DNA of 64,000 nt, taken from contig NZ_FCNY02000025.1 of NCBI RefSeq assembly GCF_001544575.2, forward strand, positions 40,589 through 104,588. Reading direction: 5' to 3'. Below the pieces are notes generated by a model, which was given only the letters and a program-made list of their open reading frames with translations, was not told the DNA's origin and ran no database searches. Shown piece after piece: positions 25,013 to 33,470 of the stretch (positions are counted from its first letter, which is position 1; the number at the start of each line of letters is the position of its first letter). The stretch comes from Caballeronia cordobensis (GTDB taxonomy: Bacteria > Pseudomonadota > Gammaproteobacteria > Burkholderiales > Burkholderiaceae). The position numbers and the translations under genes were made by a program.

Positions 25013-25038
25013 GCACCATAACGATAATTAGCACCATA
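25013..25038. promoter_or_regulatory. Direct repeat GCACCATA upstream of gltB
   Basis: GCACCATA occurs at 25013-25020 and again at 25031-25038, 18 bases apart and so on nearly the same helix face. It lies in an AT-rich stretch that contrasts with the rest of the window. GCACC resembles a half-site of the dyad NtrC box, but no inverted partner is present. The 322-base gap 24901-25222 holds the RAYT terminator, this repeat and a possible promoter. Confidence 0.4.
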
Positions 25039-25051
25039 TCATCAAGTTTTA

Positions 25052-25081
25052 TTTCCATCTTTTTGATTCGTCGCGTATATT
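25052..25081 (+). promoter_or_regulatory. Possible gltB promoter
   Basis: TTTCCA (25052-25057) and TATATT (25076-25081) are separated by 18 bases and match the sigma-70 consensus at 4/6 and 5/6 positions. The gltB start lies about 140 bases downstream, leaving a sizeable leader with no obvious structure. Confidence 0.3.
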
Positions 25082-25222
25082 TCGATTTCCGGCAATTGCC
25101 GCGGTGCAGCGTGCCGCGCACGACCGTGCTTCGTGACACATCAAGTTGAAAGAATCCGTCGCGGGCAACAAGAAAATGGTTCAACGGCCGAGTTGGCCCC
25201 TCACAGTAGAGACGGTGTCCCC

Positions 25223-28200
25223 ATGAACGATCATCAGCAGCCGGTAGCCGGTTCGCTTCCCGCCGCGCAGGGCATGTACGACCCTGCGAACGAACACGAC
25301 GCGTGCGGCGTCGGCTTCGTCGCCCATATCAAGGGGAAAAAGAGCCACGAGATCATTCAGCAGGGTCTCAAGATTCTGGAGAATCTCGACCACCGCGGCG
25401 CGGTCGGCGCCGATCCGCTGATGGGCGACGGCGCCGGCATCCTGATTCAGGTGCCGGACGGCTTCTATCGCGAGGAAATGGCCAAGCAGGGCGTGACGTT
25501 GCCGCCGGCTGGCGAATACGGCGTCGGCATGATCTTCCTGCCGAAGGAACACGCGTCGCGTCTCGCGTGCGAGCAGGAGCTGGAGCGCACGGTGAAGGCC
25601 GAAGGCCAGGTCGTGCTCGGCTGGCGCGATGTGCCCGTCGATTCGAACATGCCCATTTCGCCGACCGTGAAGGCGAGCGAGCCGCTGATCCGCCAGATTT
25701 TCATCGGGCGCGGCAAGGACATCGTCGTGACGGACGCGCTGGAGCGCAAGCTGTACATCATCCGCAAGACGGCGAGCCACCGCATTCAGGCGCTCAAGCT
25801 CAAGCACGGCAAGGAATACTTCGTGCCGTCGATGTCCTCGCGCACGGTCGTCTACAAGGGTCTGCTGCTCGCGGGTCAGGTCGGCGTGTATTACCGCGAT
25901 CTGCAGGACGAGCGCGTCGTCTCCGCGCTCGCGCTCGTGCACCAGCGCTTCTCGACCAACACGTTCCCGGCGTGGGAGCTCGCGCACCCGTACCGCATGA
26001 TCGCGCACAACGGTGAAATCAACACCGTGAAGGGCAACGTCAACTGGCTGAACGCGCGCACCGGCGCGATCGCCTCCTACGTGCTCGGCGACGATCTGCC
26101 GAAGCTCTGGCCGCTGATCTACCCGGGCCAGTCGGACACGGCGTCGTTCGACAACTGTCTCGAACTCCTCGTGATGGCCGGCTACCCGCTCGTCCACGCG
26201 ATGATGATGATGATCCCGGAAGCGTGGGAACAGCACACGCTGATGGACGACAACCGCCGCGCGTTCTACGAATACCACGCCGCGATGATGGAGCCGTGGG
26301 ACGGCCCCGCCGCGATCGCGTTCACGGACGGCCGCCAGATCGGCGCGACGCTCGACCGTAACGGCCTGCGTCCGGCGCGCTATCTCGTCACCGACGACGA
26401 TCTCGTGATCCTCGCATCGGAATCCGGCGTGCTGCCGATTCCCGAATCGAAGATCGTGCAGAAGTGGCGTCTGCAGCCCGGCAAGATGTTCCTGATCGAC
26501 ATGGAGCAGGGCCGCATCATCCAGGACAAGGAACTGAAGGACAACCTGTCCAACGCCAAGCCGTACAAGAGCTGGATCGAAGCCGTGCGCATCAAGCTCG
26601 ACGAGATCGAGCCGAAGGCGGAAGACGTCGAAACGCAGCGTCGCGAAGCCGCCGCGCTGCTCGACCGTCAGCAGGCGTTCGGCTATACGCAGGAAGACCT
26701 CAAGTTCCTGATGGCGCCGATGGCGCAGTCGGGCGAAGAGGCCGTCGGCTCGATGGGCAACGACTCGCCGCTCGCGGTCATGTCCAACAAGAACAAGACG
26801 CTTTACAACTACTTCAAGCAGTTGTTCGCGCAAGTGACGAACCCGCCGATCGATCCGATCCGCGAGAATCTCGTCATGTCGCTCGTCTCGTTCATCGGCC
26901 CGAAGCCGAACCTGCTCGACACGACCAACATCAACCCGACGATGCGCCTCGAAGTGTCGCAGCCCGTGCTCGACTTCAAGGACATCGCGAAGATCCGCGC
27001 GATCGATCAGTACACGGGCGGCAAGTTCAGCTCCTATGAACTGAACATCGTGTATCCGGCTTCGTGGGGCAAGGAAGGCATCGAGGCGCGCATCGCGTCG
27101 CTGTGCGCGGAAGCCGTCGATGCGGTCAAGTCGGGCTACAACATCCTGATCGTGTCGGACCGCAAGGCGGACCGCGACAATGTCGCGATTCCGGCGCTGC
27201 TCGCCACGTCCGCGATTCACTCGCATCTCGTGCAGCACGGCCTGCGCACGAGCACGGGTCTCGTCGTGGAAACGGGCTCGGCGCGCGAGACGCATCACTT
27301 CGCGCTGCTCGCGGGTTACGGCGCGGAAGCCGTTCACCCGTACCTCGCGCTCGAAACGCTCGCCAACATGGCCGAAGGCCTGAAGGGCGATCTCTCGGCT
27401 GACAAGGTCATCTACAACTTCACGAAGGCAGTCGGCAAGGGCCTGCTGAAAGTGATGTCGAAGATGGGCATTTCGACGTACATGTCCTACACCGGCGCGC
27501 AGATTTTCGAAGCGGTCGGCCTGTCGTCGGAACTCGTGGAGAAGTATTTCAAGGGCACGGCGTCGAAGGTCGGCGGCATCGGCATCTTCGAAGTGGCGGA
27601 AGAAGCGATTCGCCTGCATCGCGATGCGTTCGGCGACAACCCGGTCCTCGCGAACATGCTCGACGCGGGCGGCGAATACGCGTACCGCGTGCGCGGCGAA
27701 GAACACATGTGGACGCCGGATGCGATCGCCAAGCTGCAACACTCGGCGCGCAGCAATTCGTATCAGACGTACAAGGAATACGCGCACATCATCAACGACC
27801 AGACGAAGCGTCACATGACGTTCCGCGGTCTGTTCGAGTTCAAGGTCGCGCCGACCAAGGCGATTCCGCTCGACGAAGTGGAATCGGCGAAGGAAATCGT
27901 CAAGCGCTTTGCGACCGGCGCAATGTCGCTCGGCTCGATTTCGACCGAAGCGCACGCCACGCTGGCTGTCGCGATGAACCGCATCGGCGGCAAGTCGAAC
28001 ACGGGCGAAGGCGGCGAGGACGAAACGCGTTACCGCAACGAACTGCGCGGCATTCCGATCAAGAACGGCGACACGCTGCAATCGATCATCGGCAAGGAAG
28101 TCGTCACCGACATTCCGCTGAAAGAAGGCGATTCGCTGCGCTCGAAGATCAAGCAGGTCGCGTCCGGCCGCTTCGGCGTGACGGCGGAGTATCTATCGTC

Positions 28201-29926
28201 GGCGGATCAGATCCAGATCAAGATGGCGCAGGGCGCGAAGCCGGGCGAAGGCGGTCAGTTGCCGGGCCACAAGGTGTCGGATTACATCGGCAAGCTGCGT
28301 TACTCGGTGCCGGGCGTCGGCCTCATTTCGCCGCCGCCGCACCACGACATCTATTCGATCGAAGATCTGGCGCAGCTCATTCACGATCTGAAGAACGTGA
28401 ATTCGTCGTCGAGCATTTCGGTGAAGCTGGTGTCGGAAGTGGGTGTCGGCACGGTGGCCGCCGGTGTTGCGAAGGCGAAGGCGGATCACGTCGTGATCGC
28501 GGGTCATGACGGCGGCACGGGCGCGTCGCCCCTGTCGTCGCTCAAGCACGCGGGCACGCCGTGGGAACTGGGTCTGGCCGAAACGCAGCAGACGCTCGTG
28601 CTCAACCGCCTGCGCGGCCGTATCCGCGTGCAGGCCGACGGTCAGATGAAGACCGGCCGCGATGTCGTGATCGGCGCGCTGCTCGGCGCGGACGAGTTCG
28701 GTTTCGCGACCGCGCCGCTCGTCGTCGAAGGCTGCATCATGATGCGCAAGTGCCATCTGAACACGTGCCCGGTCGGCGTCGCGACGCAAGATCCGGTGCT
28801 GCGCGCGAAGTTCTCCGGCCAGCCGGAACACGTCGTCAACTTCTTCTTCTTCGTTGCGGAAGAAGTGCGCGAAATCATGGCGCAGTTCGGCATCCGCAAG
28901 TTCGACGATCTGATCGGCCGCGTCGATCTGCTCGACATGAAGAAGGGCATCGAGCACTGGAAGGCGAAGGGTCTCGACTTCTCGCGCATCTTCTATCAGG
29001 TGCCGGTGGCCGAAGACGTCGCGCGCAAGCATGTGGATGTGCAGGATCACGGTCTCGATAAGGCGCTCGATCACGTGCTGATCGAGAAGTCGAAGGCGGC
29101 GATCGAGAAGGGCGAGCACGTGTCGTTCATTCAGCCGGTGCGCAACGTGAACCGCACGGTCGGCGCGATGCTGTCCGGCCTGATCGCGAAGAAGCACGGC
29201 CACGACGGTCTGCCCGACGACTCGATCCACATCCAGTTGAAGGGCACGGCGGGTCAGAGCTTCGGCGCGTTCCTGGCGAAGGGCGTGACGCTCGATCTCG
29301 TCGGCGACGGCAACGACTACGTTGGCAAGGGCCTCTCGGGCGGGCGCATCATCATTCGCCCGACCAACGACTTCCGCGGCAAGTCCGAGGAAAACATCAT
29401 CTGCGGCAACACGGTGATGTACGGCGCGATCGAAGGCGAATCGTATTTCCGCGGCGTTGCGGGCGAGCGCTTCTGCGTGCGTAACTCGGGCGCGACGGCG
29501 GTCGTCGAAGGCACGGGCGATCACGGCTGCGAATACATGACGGGCGGCACGGTGGTCGTGCTCGGCGAGACGGGCCGCAACTTCGCGGCCGGTATGTCGG
29601 GCGGTATCGCGTTCGTGTACGACCCGGACGGCGCGTTCGCGGGCAAGTGCAACAAGTCGATGGTCGCGCTCGATCCGGTTCTGCAACAGGCGGAACAGGA
29701 ACGCACGGTGGACCGCGCGCTGTGGCACGCCGGCAAGACGGACGAAGCGCTGTTGAAGGGCCTCGTCGAGCGTCACTTCCAGTTCACCGGCTCGCCGCGC
29801 GCGAAGTCGCTGCTCGAAAACTGGGATTCGGCGCGCCGTCAGTTCGTCAAGGTGTTCCCGACCGAGTACAAGCGCGCGCTCACGGAGATGGGCGCGAAGA
29901 AGTCCAAGGACGCCATCGCGGCTTAA
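25223..29926 (+). CDS. gltB: Glutamate synthase (NADPH) large chain
   Basis: GltB makes two glutamates from glutamine and 2-oxoglutarate. In the 1567-residue precursor, Cys28 (DACGVGF) is the expected N-terminal nucleophile after propeptide removal and opens the glutaminase domain (to ~430). The FMN-binding synthase domain runs from ~835, with the 3Fe-4S ligands Cys1171, Cys1177 and Cys1182 in CX5CX4C spacing. The GXGXG beta-helix domain closes the protein. ATG 25223 has a poor binding site; Met18 is an alternative start nearer the cleavage site. gltD follows 78 bases downstream. Confidence 0.97.
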   Translation: MNDHQQPVAGSLPAAQGMYDPANEHDACGVGFVAHIKGKKSHEIIQQGLKILENLDHRGAVGADPLMGDGAGILIQVPDGFYREEMAKQGVTLPPAGEYGVGMIFLPKEHASRLACEQELERTVKAEGQVVLGWRDVPVDSNMPISPTVKASEPLIRQIFIGRGKDIVVTDALERKLYIIRKTASHRIQALKLKHGKEYFVPSMSSRTVVYKGLLLAGQVGVYYRDLQDERVVSALALVHQRFSTNTFPAWELAHPYRMIAHNGEINTVKGNVNWLNARTGAIASYVLGDDLPKLWPLIYPGQSDTASFDNCLELLVMAGYPLVHAMMMMIPEAWEQHTLMDDNRRAFYEYHAAMMEPWDGPAAIAFTDGRQIGATLDRNGLRPARYLVTDDDLVILASESGVLPIPESKIVQKWRLQPGKMFLIDMEQGRIIQDKELKDNLSNAKPYKSWIEAVRIKLDEIEPKAEDVETQRREAAALLDRQQAFGYTQEDLKFLMAPMAQSGEEAVGSMGNDSPLAVMSNKNKTLYNYFKQLFAQVTNPPIDPIRENLVMSLVSFIGPKPNLLDTTNINPTMRLEVSQPVLDFKDIAKIRAIDQYTGGKFSSYELNIVYPASWGKEGIEARIASLCAEAVDAVKSGYNILIVSDRKADRDNVAIPALLATSAIHSHLVQHGLRTSTGLVVETGSARETHHFALLAGYGAEAVHPYLALETLANMAEGLKGDLSADKVIYNFTKAVGKGLLKVMSKMGISTYMSYTGAQIFEAVGLSSELVEKYFKGTASKVGGIGIFEVAEEAIRLHRDAFGDNPVLANMLDAGGEYAYRVRGEEHMWTPDAIAKLQHSARSNSYQTYKEYAHIINDQTKRHMTFRGLFEFKVAPTKAIPLDEVESAKEIVKRFATGAMSLGSISTEAHATLAVAMNRIGGKSNTGEGGEDETRYRNELRGIPIKNGDTLQSIIGKEVVTDIPLKEGDSLRSKIKQVASGRFGVTAEYLSSADQIQIKMAQGAKPGEGGQLPGHKVSDYIGKLRYSVPGVGLISPPPHHDIYSIEDLAQLIHDLKNVNSSSSISVKLVSEVGVGTVAAGVAKAKADHVVIAGHDGGTGASPLSSLKHAGTPWELGLAETQQTLVLNRLRGRIRVQADGQMKTGRDVVIGALLGADEFGFATAPLVVEGCIMMRKCHLNTCPVGVATQDPVLRAKFSGQPEHVVNFFFFVAEEVREIMAQFGIRKFDDLIGRVDLLDMKKGIEHWKAKGLDFSRIFYQVPVAEDVARKHVDVQDHGLDKALDHVLIEKSKAAIEKGEHVSFIQPVRNVNRTVGAMLSGLIAKKHGHDGLPDDSIHIQLKGTAGQSFGAFLAKGVTLDLVGDGNDYVGKGLSGGRIIIRPTNDFRGKSEENIICGNTVMYGAIEGESYFRGVAGERFCVRNSGATAVVEGTGDHGCEYMTGGTVVVLGETGRNFAAGMSGGIAFVYDPDGAFAGKCNKSMVALDPVLQQAEQERTVDRALWHAGKTDEALLKGLVERHFQFTGSPRAKSLLENWDSARRQFVKVFPTEYKRALTEMGAKKSKDAIAA

Positions 29927-30004
29927 AGCCGGATTTAAAGATAGAAGGCCTTCCCGATGCGAGCGCATTGGGAAGCGAGTCCCTCACTGTACATAGAGAA
30001 AGAA

Positions 30005-31471
30005 ATGGGCAAGGCAACCGGTTTTCTCGAGTTCGAACGCCGCCACGAGGCGTACGAAGCACCGCTGACCCGCGTCAAGCATTACAAGGAATTCGTCGCC
30101 GCGCTGACCGATGAAGACGCGAAGGTTCAAGGCGCGCGCTGCATGGACTGCGGCATTCCGTTCTGCAACAACGGCTGCCCGGTCAACAACATCATTCCGG
30201 ACTTCAACGATCTCGTGTTCCAGCAGGACTGGAAGAGCGCGATCAACGTGCTGCACTCGACCAACAACTTCCCCGAGTTCACGGGCCGCATCTGCCCGGC
30301 GCCGTGCGAAGCGGCGTGCACGCTCGGCATCAACGACGATCCGGTGGGCATCAAGTCGATCGAGCACGCGATCATCGACAAGGCGTTCGCGGAAGGCTGG
30401 GTCGTACCGCAGCCGCCGAAGCACAAGACGGGCAAGAAAGTGGCCGTCGTCGGTTCGGGGCCGGCTGGCCTGGCCGCCGCGCAGCAACTCGGGCGTGCGG
30501 GCCATGAAGTCGTCGTGTTCGAGAAGAACGATCGCATCGGCGGTTTGCTGCGCTACGGCATTCCCGATTTCAAGCTGGAAAAGTGGCTGATCGATCGCCG
30601 CATGCGCCAGATGGAAGCGGAAGGCGTGTCGTTCCGCACCAACGTGTTCATCGGCCGCGATGCGCTGCCGGAACACATCGCCAACACGGCGAAGGAAACC
30701 ATCACGCCGGACGAACTGAAGGAACAGTTCGACGCGGTCGTGATCGCGGGCGGTTCGGAAACGCCGCGCGATTTGCCGGTGCCGGGGCGCGAGCTCGAAG
30801 GCATCTATTACGCGATGGAATTCCTGCCGCAGCAGAACAAGGTCAACGCGGGCGACAAGCTCACGGATCAACTGCTGGCGAAGGGCAAGCATGTTGTCGT
30901 GATTGGTGGCGGCGATACGGGTTCGGATTGCGTCGGCACGTCGAACCGGCATGGCGCGAAGGGTGTGACGCAGTTCGAGCTGCTCTCGCAGCCGCCCGAG
31001 GAAGAGAACAAGCCGCTCGTGTGGCCGTACTGGCCGATCAAGCTGCGCACGTCGTCGTCGCACGAGGAAGGTTGCGAGCGCGACTGGTCGGTCGCGACGA
31101 AGCGCTTCGAAGGCAAGAACGGCAAGGTCGAGAAGCTGATCGCGGTGCGCGTCGAATGGAAGGGCGGCAAGATGGTCGAAGTGCCGAACTCCGAATTCGA
31201 AATGAAGGCCGATCTCGTGCTGCTCGCGATGGGCTTCACGCAGCCGGTGTCGCCGGTGCTGGACGCGTTCGGCGTCGAGAAGGATGCGCGCGGCAACGTG
31301 CGCGCCGCGACCGAAGGCGACAAGGCGTATTACACGTCGGTGGACAAGGTGTTCACGGCGGGCGATATGCGCCGCGGGCAATCGCTCGTGGTGTGGGCGA
31401 TTCGCGAAGGGCGGCAGTGCGCTCGGTCGGTGGATGCGTATTTGATGGGGTCTAGCGAGTTGCCGCGGTAA
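30005..31471 (+). CDS. gltD: Glutamate synthase (NADPH) small chain
   Basis: GltD is the FAD- and 4Fe-4S-containing subunit that feeds electrons from NADPH to GltB. The 488-residue protein has N-terminal cysteine clusters (C46, C49, C54, C58 and a second CPAPCEAAC group), an FAD motif VAVVGSGPAGLAAA near 147, and a second dinucleotide motif VVVIGGGDTGSDC. ATG 30005 gives the normal length and the MGKATGFLEF start. An earlier in-frame start at 29957 would add 16 residues outside the family pattern. Confidence 0.96.
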   Translation: MGKATGFLEFERRHEAYEAPLTRVKHYKEFVAALTDEDAKVQGARCMDCGIPFCNNGCPVNNIIPDFNDLVFQQDWKSAINVLHSTNNFPEFTGRICPAPCEAACTLGINDDPVGIKSIEHAIIDKAFAEGWVVPQPPKHKTGKKVAVVGSGPAGLAAAQQLGRAGHEVVVFEKNDRIGGLLRYGIPDFKLEKWLIDRRMRQMEAEGVSFRTNVFIGRDALPEHIANTAKETITPDELKEQFDAVVIAGGSETPRDLPVPGRELEGIYYAMEFLPQQNKVNAGDKLTDQLLAKGKHVVVIGGGDTGSDCVGTSNRHGAKGVTQFELLSQPPEEENKPLVWPYWPIKLRTSSSHEEGCERDWSVATKRFEGKNGKVEKLIAVRVEWKGGKMVEVPNSEFEMKADLVLLAMGFTQPVSPVLDAFGVEKDARGNVRAATEGDKAYYTSVDKVFTAGDMRRGQSLVVWAIREGRQCARSVDAYLMGSSELPR

Positions 31472-31488
31472 GAGGCGGCGGCGCGAAG

Positions 31489-31529
31489 AAAAGGGCGGAT
31501 GACTGCGAGGTCGTCCGCCCTTTTTGTTT
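31489..31529. terminator. Bidirectional terminator between gltD and the ABC transporter genes
   Basis: AAGGGCGGATGAC and GTCGTCCGCCCTT pair (one T-G wobble) around TGCGAG, followed by TTTTTGTTT on the plus strand and preceded by AAAA. It lies between convergent genes. Confidence 0.9.
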
Positions 31530-31538
31530 GCGTGAGGC

Positions 31539-33272
31539 TCAGGCTTTCACCATCTCGCTTTCCACCCCAATCTCCAGCCGCCGATCATGAAACCGCGCGA
31601 CCGCTTCCCGATGCGCGACGCTCACGATCGCCGCATTGGGCAGCCGTTCGACGATCGTCGTATAGATGTGCTGCTCGTTCGCGGGGTCGAGCGCGCTGGT
31701 CGATTCGTCGAGGAACAGGAAATCCGGCTTATGCAGCAGCACGCGCGCAGCCGCGAGCCTTTGCTGCTCGCCCGGCGACAGGCAGCGCGCCCAATGCGCG
31801 TTTTCTCCCAGCCGATCCACATACGCGTCGAGATGACACAGCCGCAGCACGTCGCGCGCTTCGTTGTCGCTGAACGCGCCTTCGGCCGACGGGTAGCACA
31901 ACGCCGCGCGCAAAGTGCCGATCGGCAGATAGCTTGTCTGCGGGACGAACATCATCTTCGCGTCGGCGGGAATATCGACGGTGCCGCCGCCGAAGGGCCA
32001 CAAGCCTGCCAGCGCGCGCATCAGCGTGCTCTTGCCCGAGCCCGACGGTCCCGTGATCAGCCAGCGCGAGCCCGGTTCGACCGACCCATCCGGAACGTGC
32101 GAAAGCAGCGCGCCGGTCGGACGCGCGAGCGTCACGCCGTGTGTCGAGAGCGCGAGCGCCTTCGTCTGATTCAAGGTGATGCCGCCGCGCTGCATCGAAT
32201 GACGGTGCGCCGCGCTCATCACACTCTGGAAGTCTCGCAGACGATTGATCGTCGCGCGCCATTCGATCAGCGCGCCATAACTGTTGATGAACCAGGAGAA
32301 CGAATCGCTGGCCGTGCCGAATGCGCCCGTGATCTTCATCAGCATGCCGAACGTGAATGCACCCGCGAAGTAGTGCGGCGTCGCCACGACGAACGGAAAG
32401 ACGACCGCGACCTGCGCGTAGAAACTCGTCGAGAAGGTGAGGCGCTTGGTGAACTTCATGATGAGCCACCAGTTATCGCGAATGCTCTGGAAGGTCTGCC
32501 GTGCGTGTTCCGTCTCCGCTGCGCCGCCCTTGTAGAACGCAATCTGCTCGGCGTTCTCGCGCACGCGAATCAGCCCGAAGCGAAAGTCCGCCTCGACCTT
32601 CTGCTGCCGGTAATTGAGGCCCACGAGCGGACGTCCGACCCGCTGGATCAGAAGCGAGCCCGCCAGCGCGTAAATCGCCGCCGCCCACACGAGATAACCC
32701 GGAACGACGAGCGGTTTGCCGAACACGGTGATCGTCAGCGCGCCCGCCAGCGTCCAGAGAATCGTGACAAAAGAAATCAGCGTGACGAGCGTCGAGAGCA
32801 GATCGAGCGAGAGCGAAAGCGTCGAATCCGTGAACGATTGAAGATCGTCGCTGATGCGCTGGTCCGGGTTGTCGAACAGTTGGTCGCGCTCGATCCGGTA
32901 GAACGCGCGGTCCCCGAACCATTGCTCCAGATACCGGTTCGTGAGCCATTGCCGCCAGCGGAACTGCAGCATTTGCCGCAAATACCGTCCGTAGACGCCG
33001 AGCACGATGCTACAAAAAGCCAGCGCGGAAAAGCTCAGGAGCAGATGCGGAAAGTCGTGGACGTTCTTGTTCTGCAACGCATCGTAGAACCTGCCGTTCC
33101 AGTCGTTCAGCCAGACGTTGAGATAAACGATCGTCAGATTGATGACGATGATCGTGACGAGCAGCGCCCACGCGACATGCTTCTCTTCGGACACCCAATA
33201 GGGCTTGATGAGTTGCCACGCGGAGAGCCTGACGTGCTCTCTTTCATTGCTTCCGGGTTCGATACGGTTCAT
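31539..33272 (-). CDS. SbmA/BacA-type ABC transporter, fused permease and ATPase (copy 1)
   Basis: The 577-residue protein has an N-terminal ABC_membrane_2 permease domain (about 1-330, six helices, with YGRYLRQMLQFRWRQWLT and RERDQ-type loops typical of SbmA/BacA/YddA). A C-terminal ATPase follows with Walker A GPSGSGKST, signature LSPGEQQRLAAARVL and Walker B FLFLDESTSALDP. It is a half-transporter that should homodimerise or pair with the neighbouring paralogue. Relatives import peptides or cobalamin, or export unknown molecules; the substrate here is unknown. It lies downstream of copy 2, separated by a terminator, and its own binding site is weak. Confidence 0.88.
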   Translation of the reverse strand: MNRIEPGSNEREHVRLSAWQLIKPYWVSEEKHVAWALLVTIIVINLTIVYLNVWLNDWNGRFYDALQNKNVHDFPHLLLSFSALAFCSIVLGVYGRYLRQMLQFRWRQWLTNRYLEQWFGDRAFYRIERDQLFDNPDQRISDDLQSFTDSTLSLSLDLLSTLVTLISFVTILWTLAGALTITVFGKPLVVPGYLVWAAAIYALAGSLLIQRVGRPLVGLNYRQQKVEADFRFGLIRVRENAEQIAFYKGGAAETEHARQTFQSIRDNWWLIMKFTKRLTFSTSFYAQVAVVFPFVVATPHYFAGAFTFGMLMKITGAFGTASDSFSWFINSYGALIEWRATINRLRDFQSVMSAAHRHSMQRGGITLNQTKALALSTHGVTLARPTGALLSHVPDGSVEPGSRWLITGPSGSGKSTLMRALAGLWPFGGGTVDIPADAKMMFVPQTSYLPIGTLRAALCYPSAEGAFSDNEARDVLRLCHLDAYVDRLGENAHWARCLSPGEQQRLAAARVLLHKPDFLFLDESTSALDPANEQHIYTTIVERLPNAAIVSVAHREAVARFHDRRLEIGVESEMVKA

Positions 33273-33403
33273 GAATTCTTCGGATGGTGCGTCGCGCGCG
33301 GGTGCCCGGCGCTCGGGAAACGCGCATCATCTTCGAATTCAGCGAGCTTGCTTGCAGATAATCGGCAAAATTGTCGGCAAATCTGACAAGTTCCTTTGCA
33401 GCT

Positions 33404-33436
33404 TGCAAAAAGAAAGCGGGCCACGCATGGCCCGCT
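33404..33436 (-). terminator. Terminator between the two ABC transporter genes
   Basis: AGCGGGCCA (33415-33423) and TGGCCCGCT (33428-33436) form a 9-base stem with a 4-base loop. On the minus strand it is followed by TTCTTTTT. It lies 34 bases after the copy 2 stop and upstream of copy 1. It should reduce read-through into copy 1, which may have its own promoter in 33273-33403. Confidence 0.85.
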
Positions 33437-33470
33437 CCTGATTTCTGCCTATGCCGCCAGCGCGGACACT

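Noticed and set aside
24998..25016. Sigma-54 promoter before gltB
   Set aside because: GG and GC elements are present in TTGGCTCCACTTTGCACC, but they are 9 bases apart instead of 10, and the TGGCAC block is poorly matched.
25181..28081. 966-residue open frame antisense to gltB
   Set aside because: It is an effect of GC-rich codon bias. The translation is Arg/His/Asp-rich low complexity with no family pattern, and gltB on the other strand is certain.
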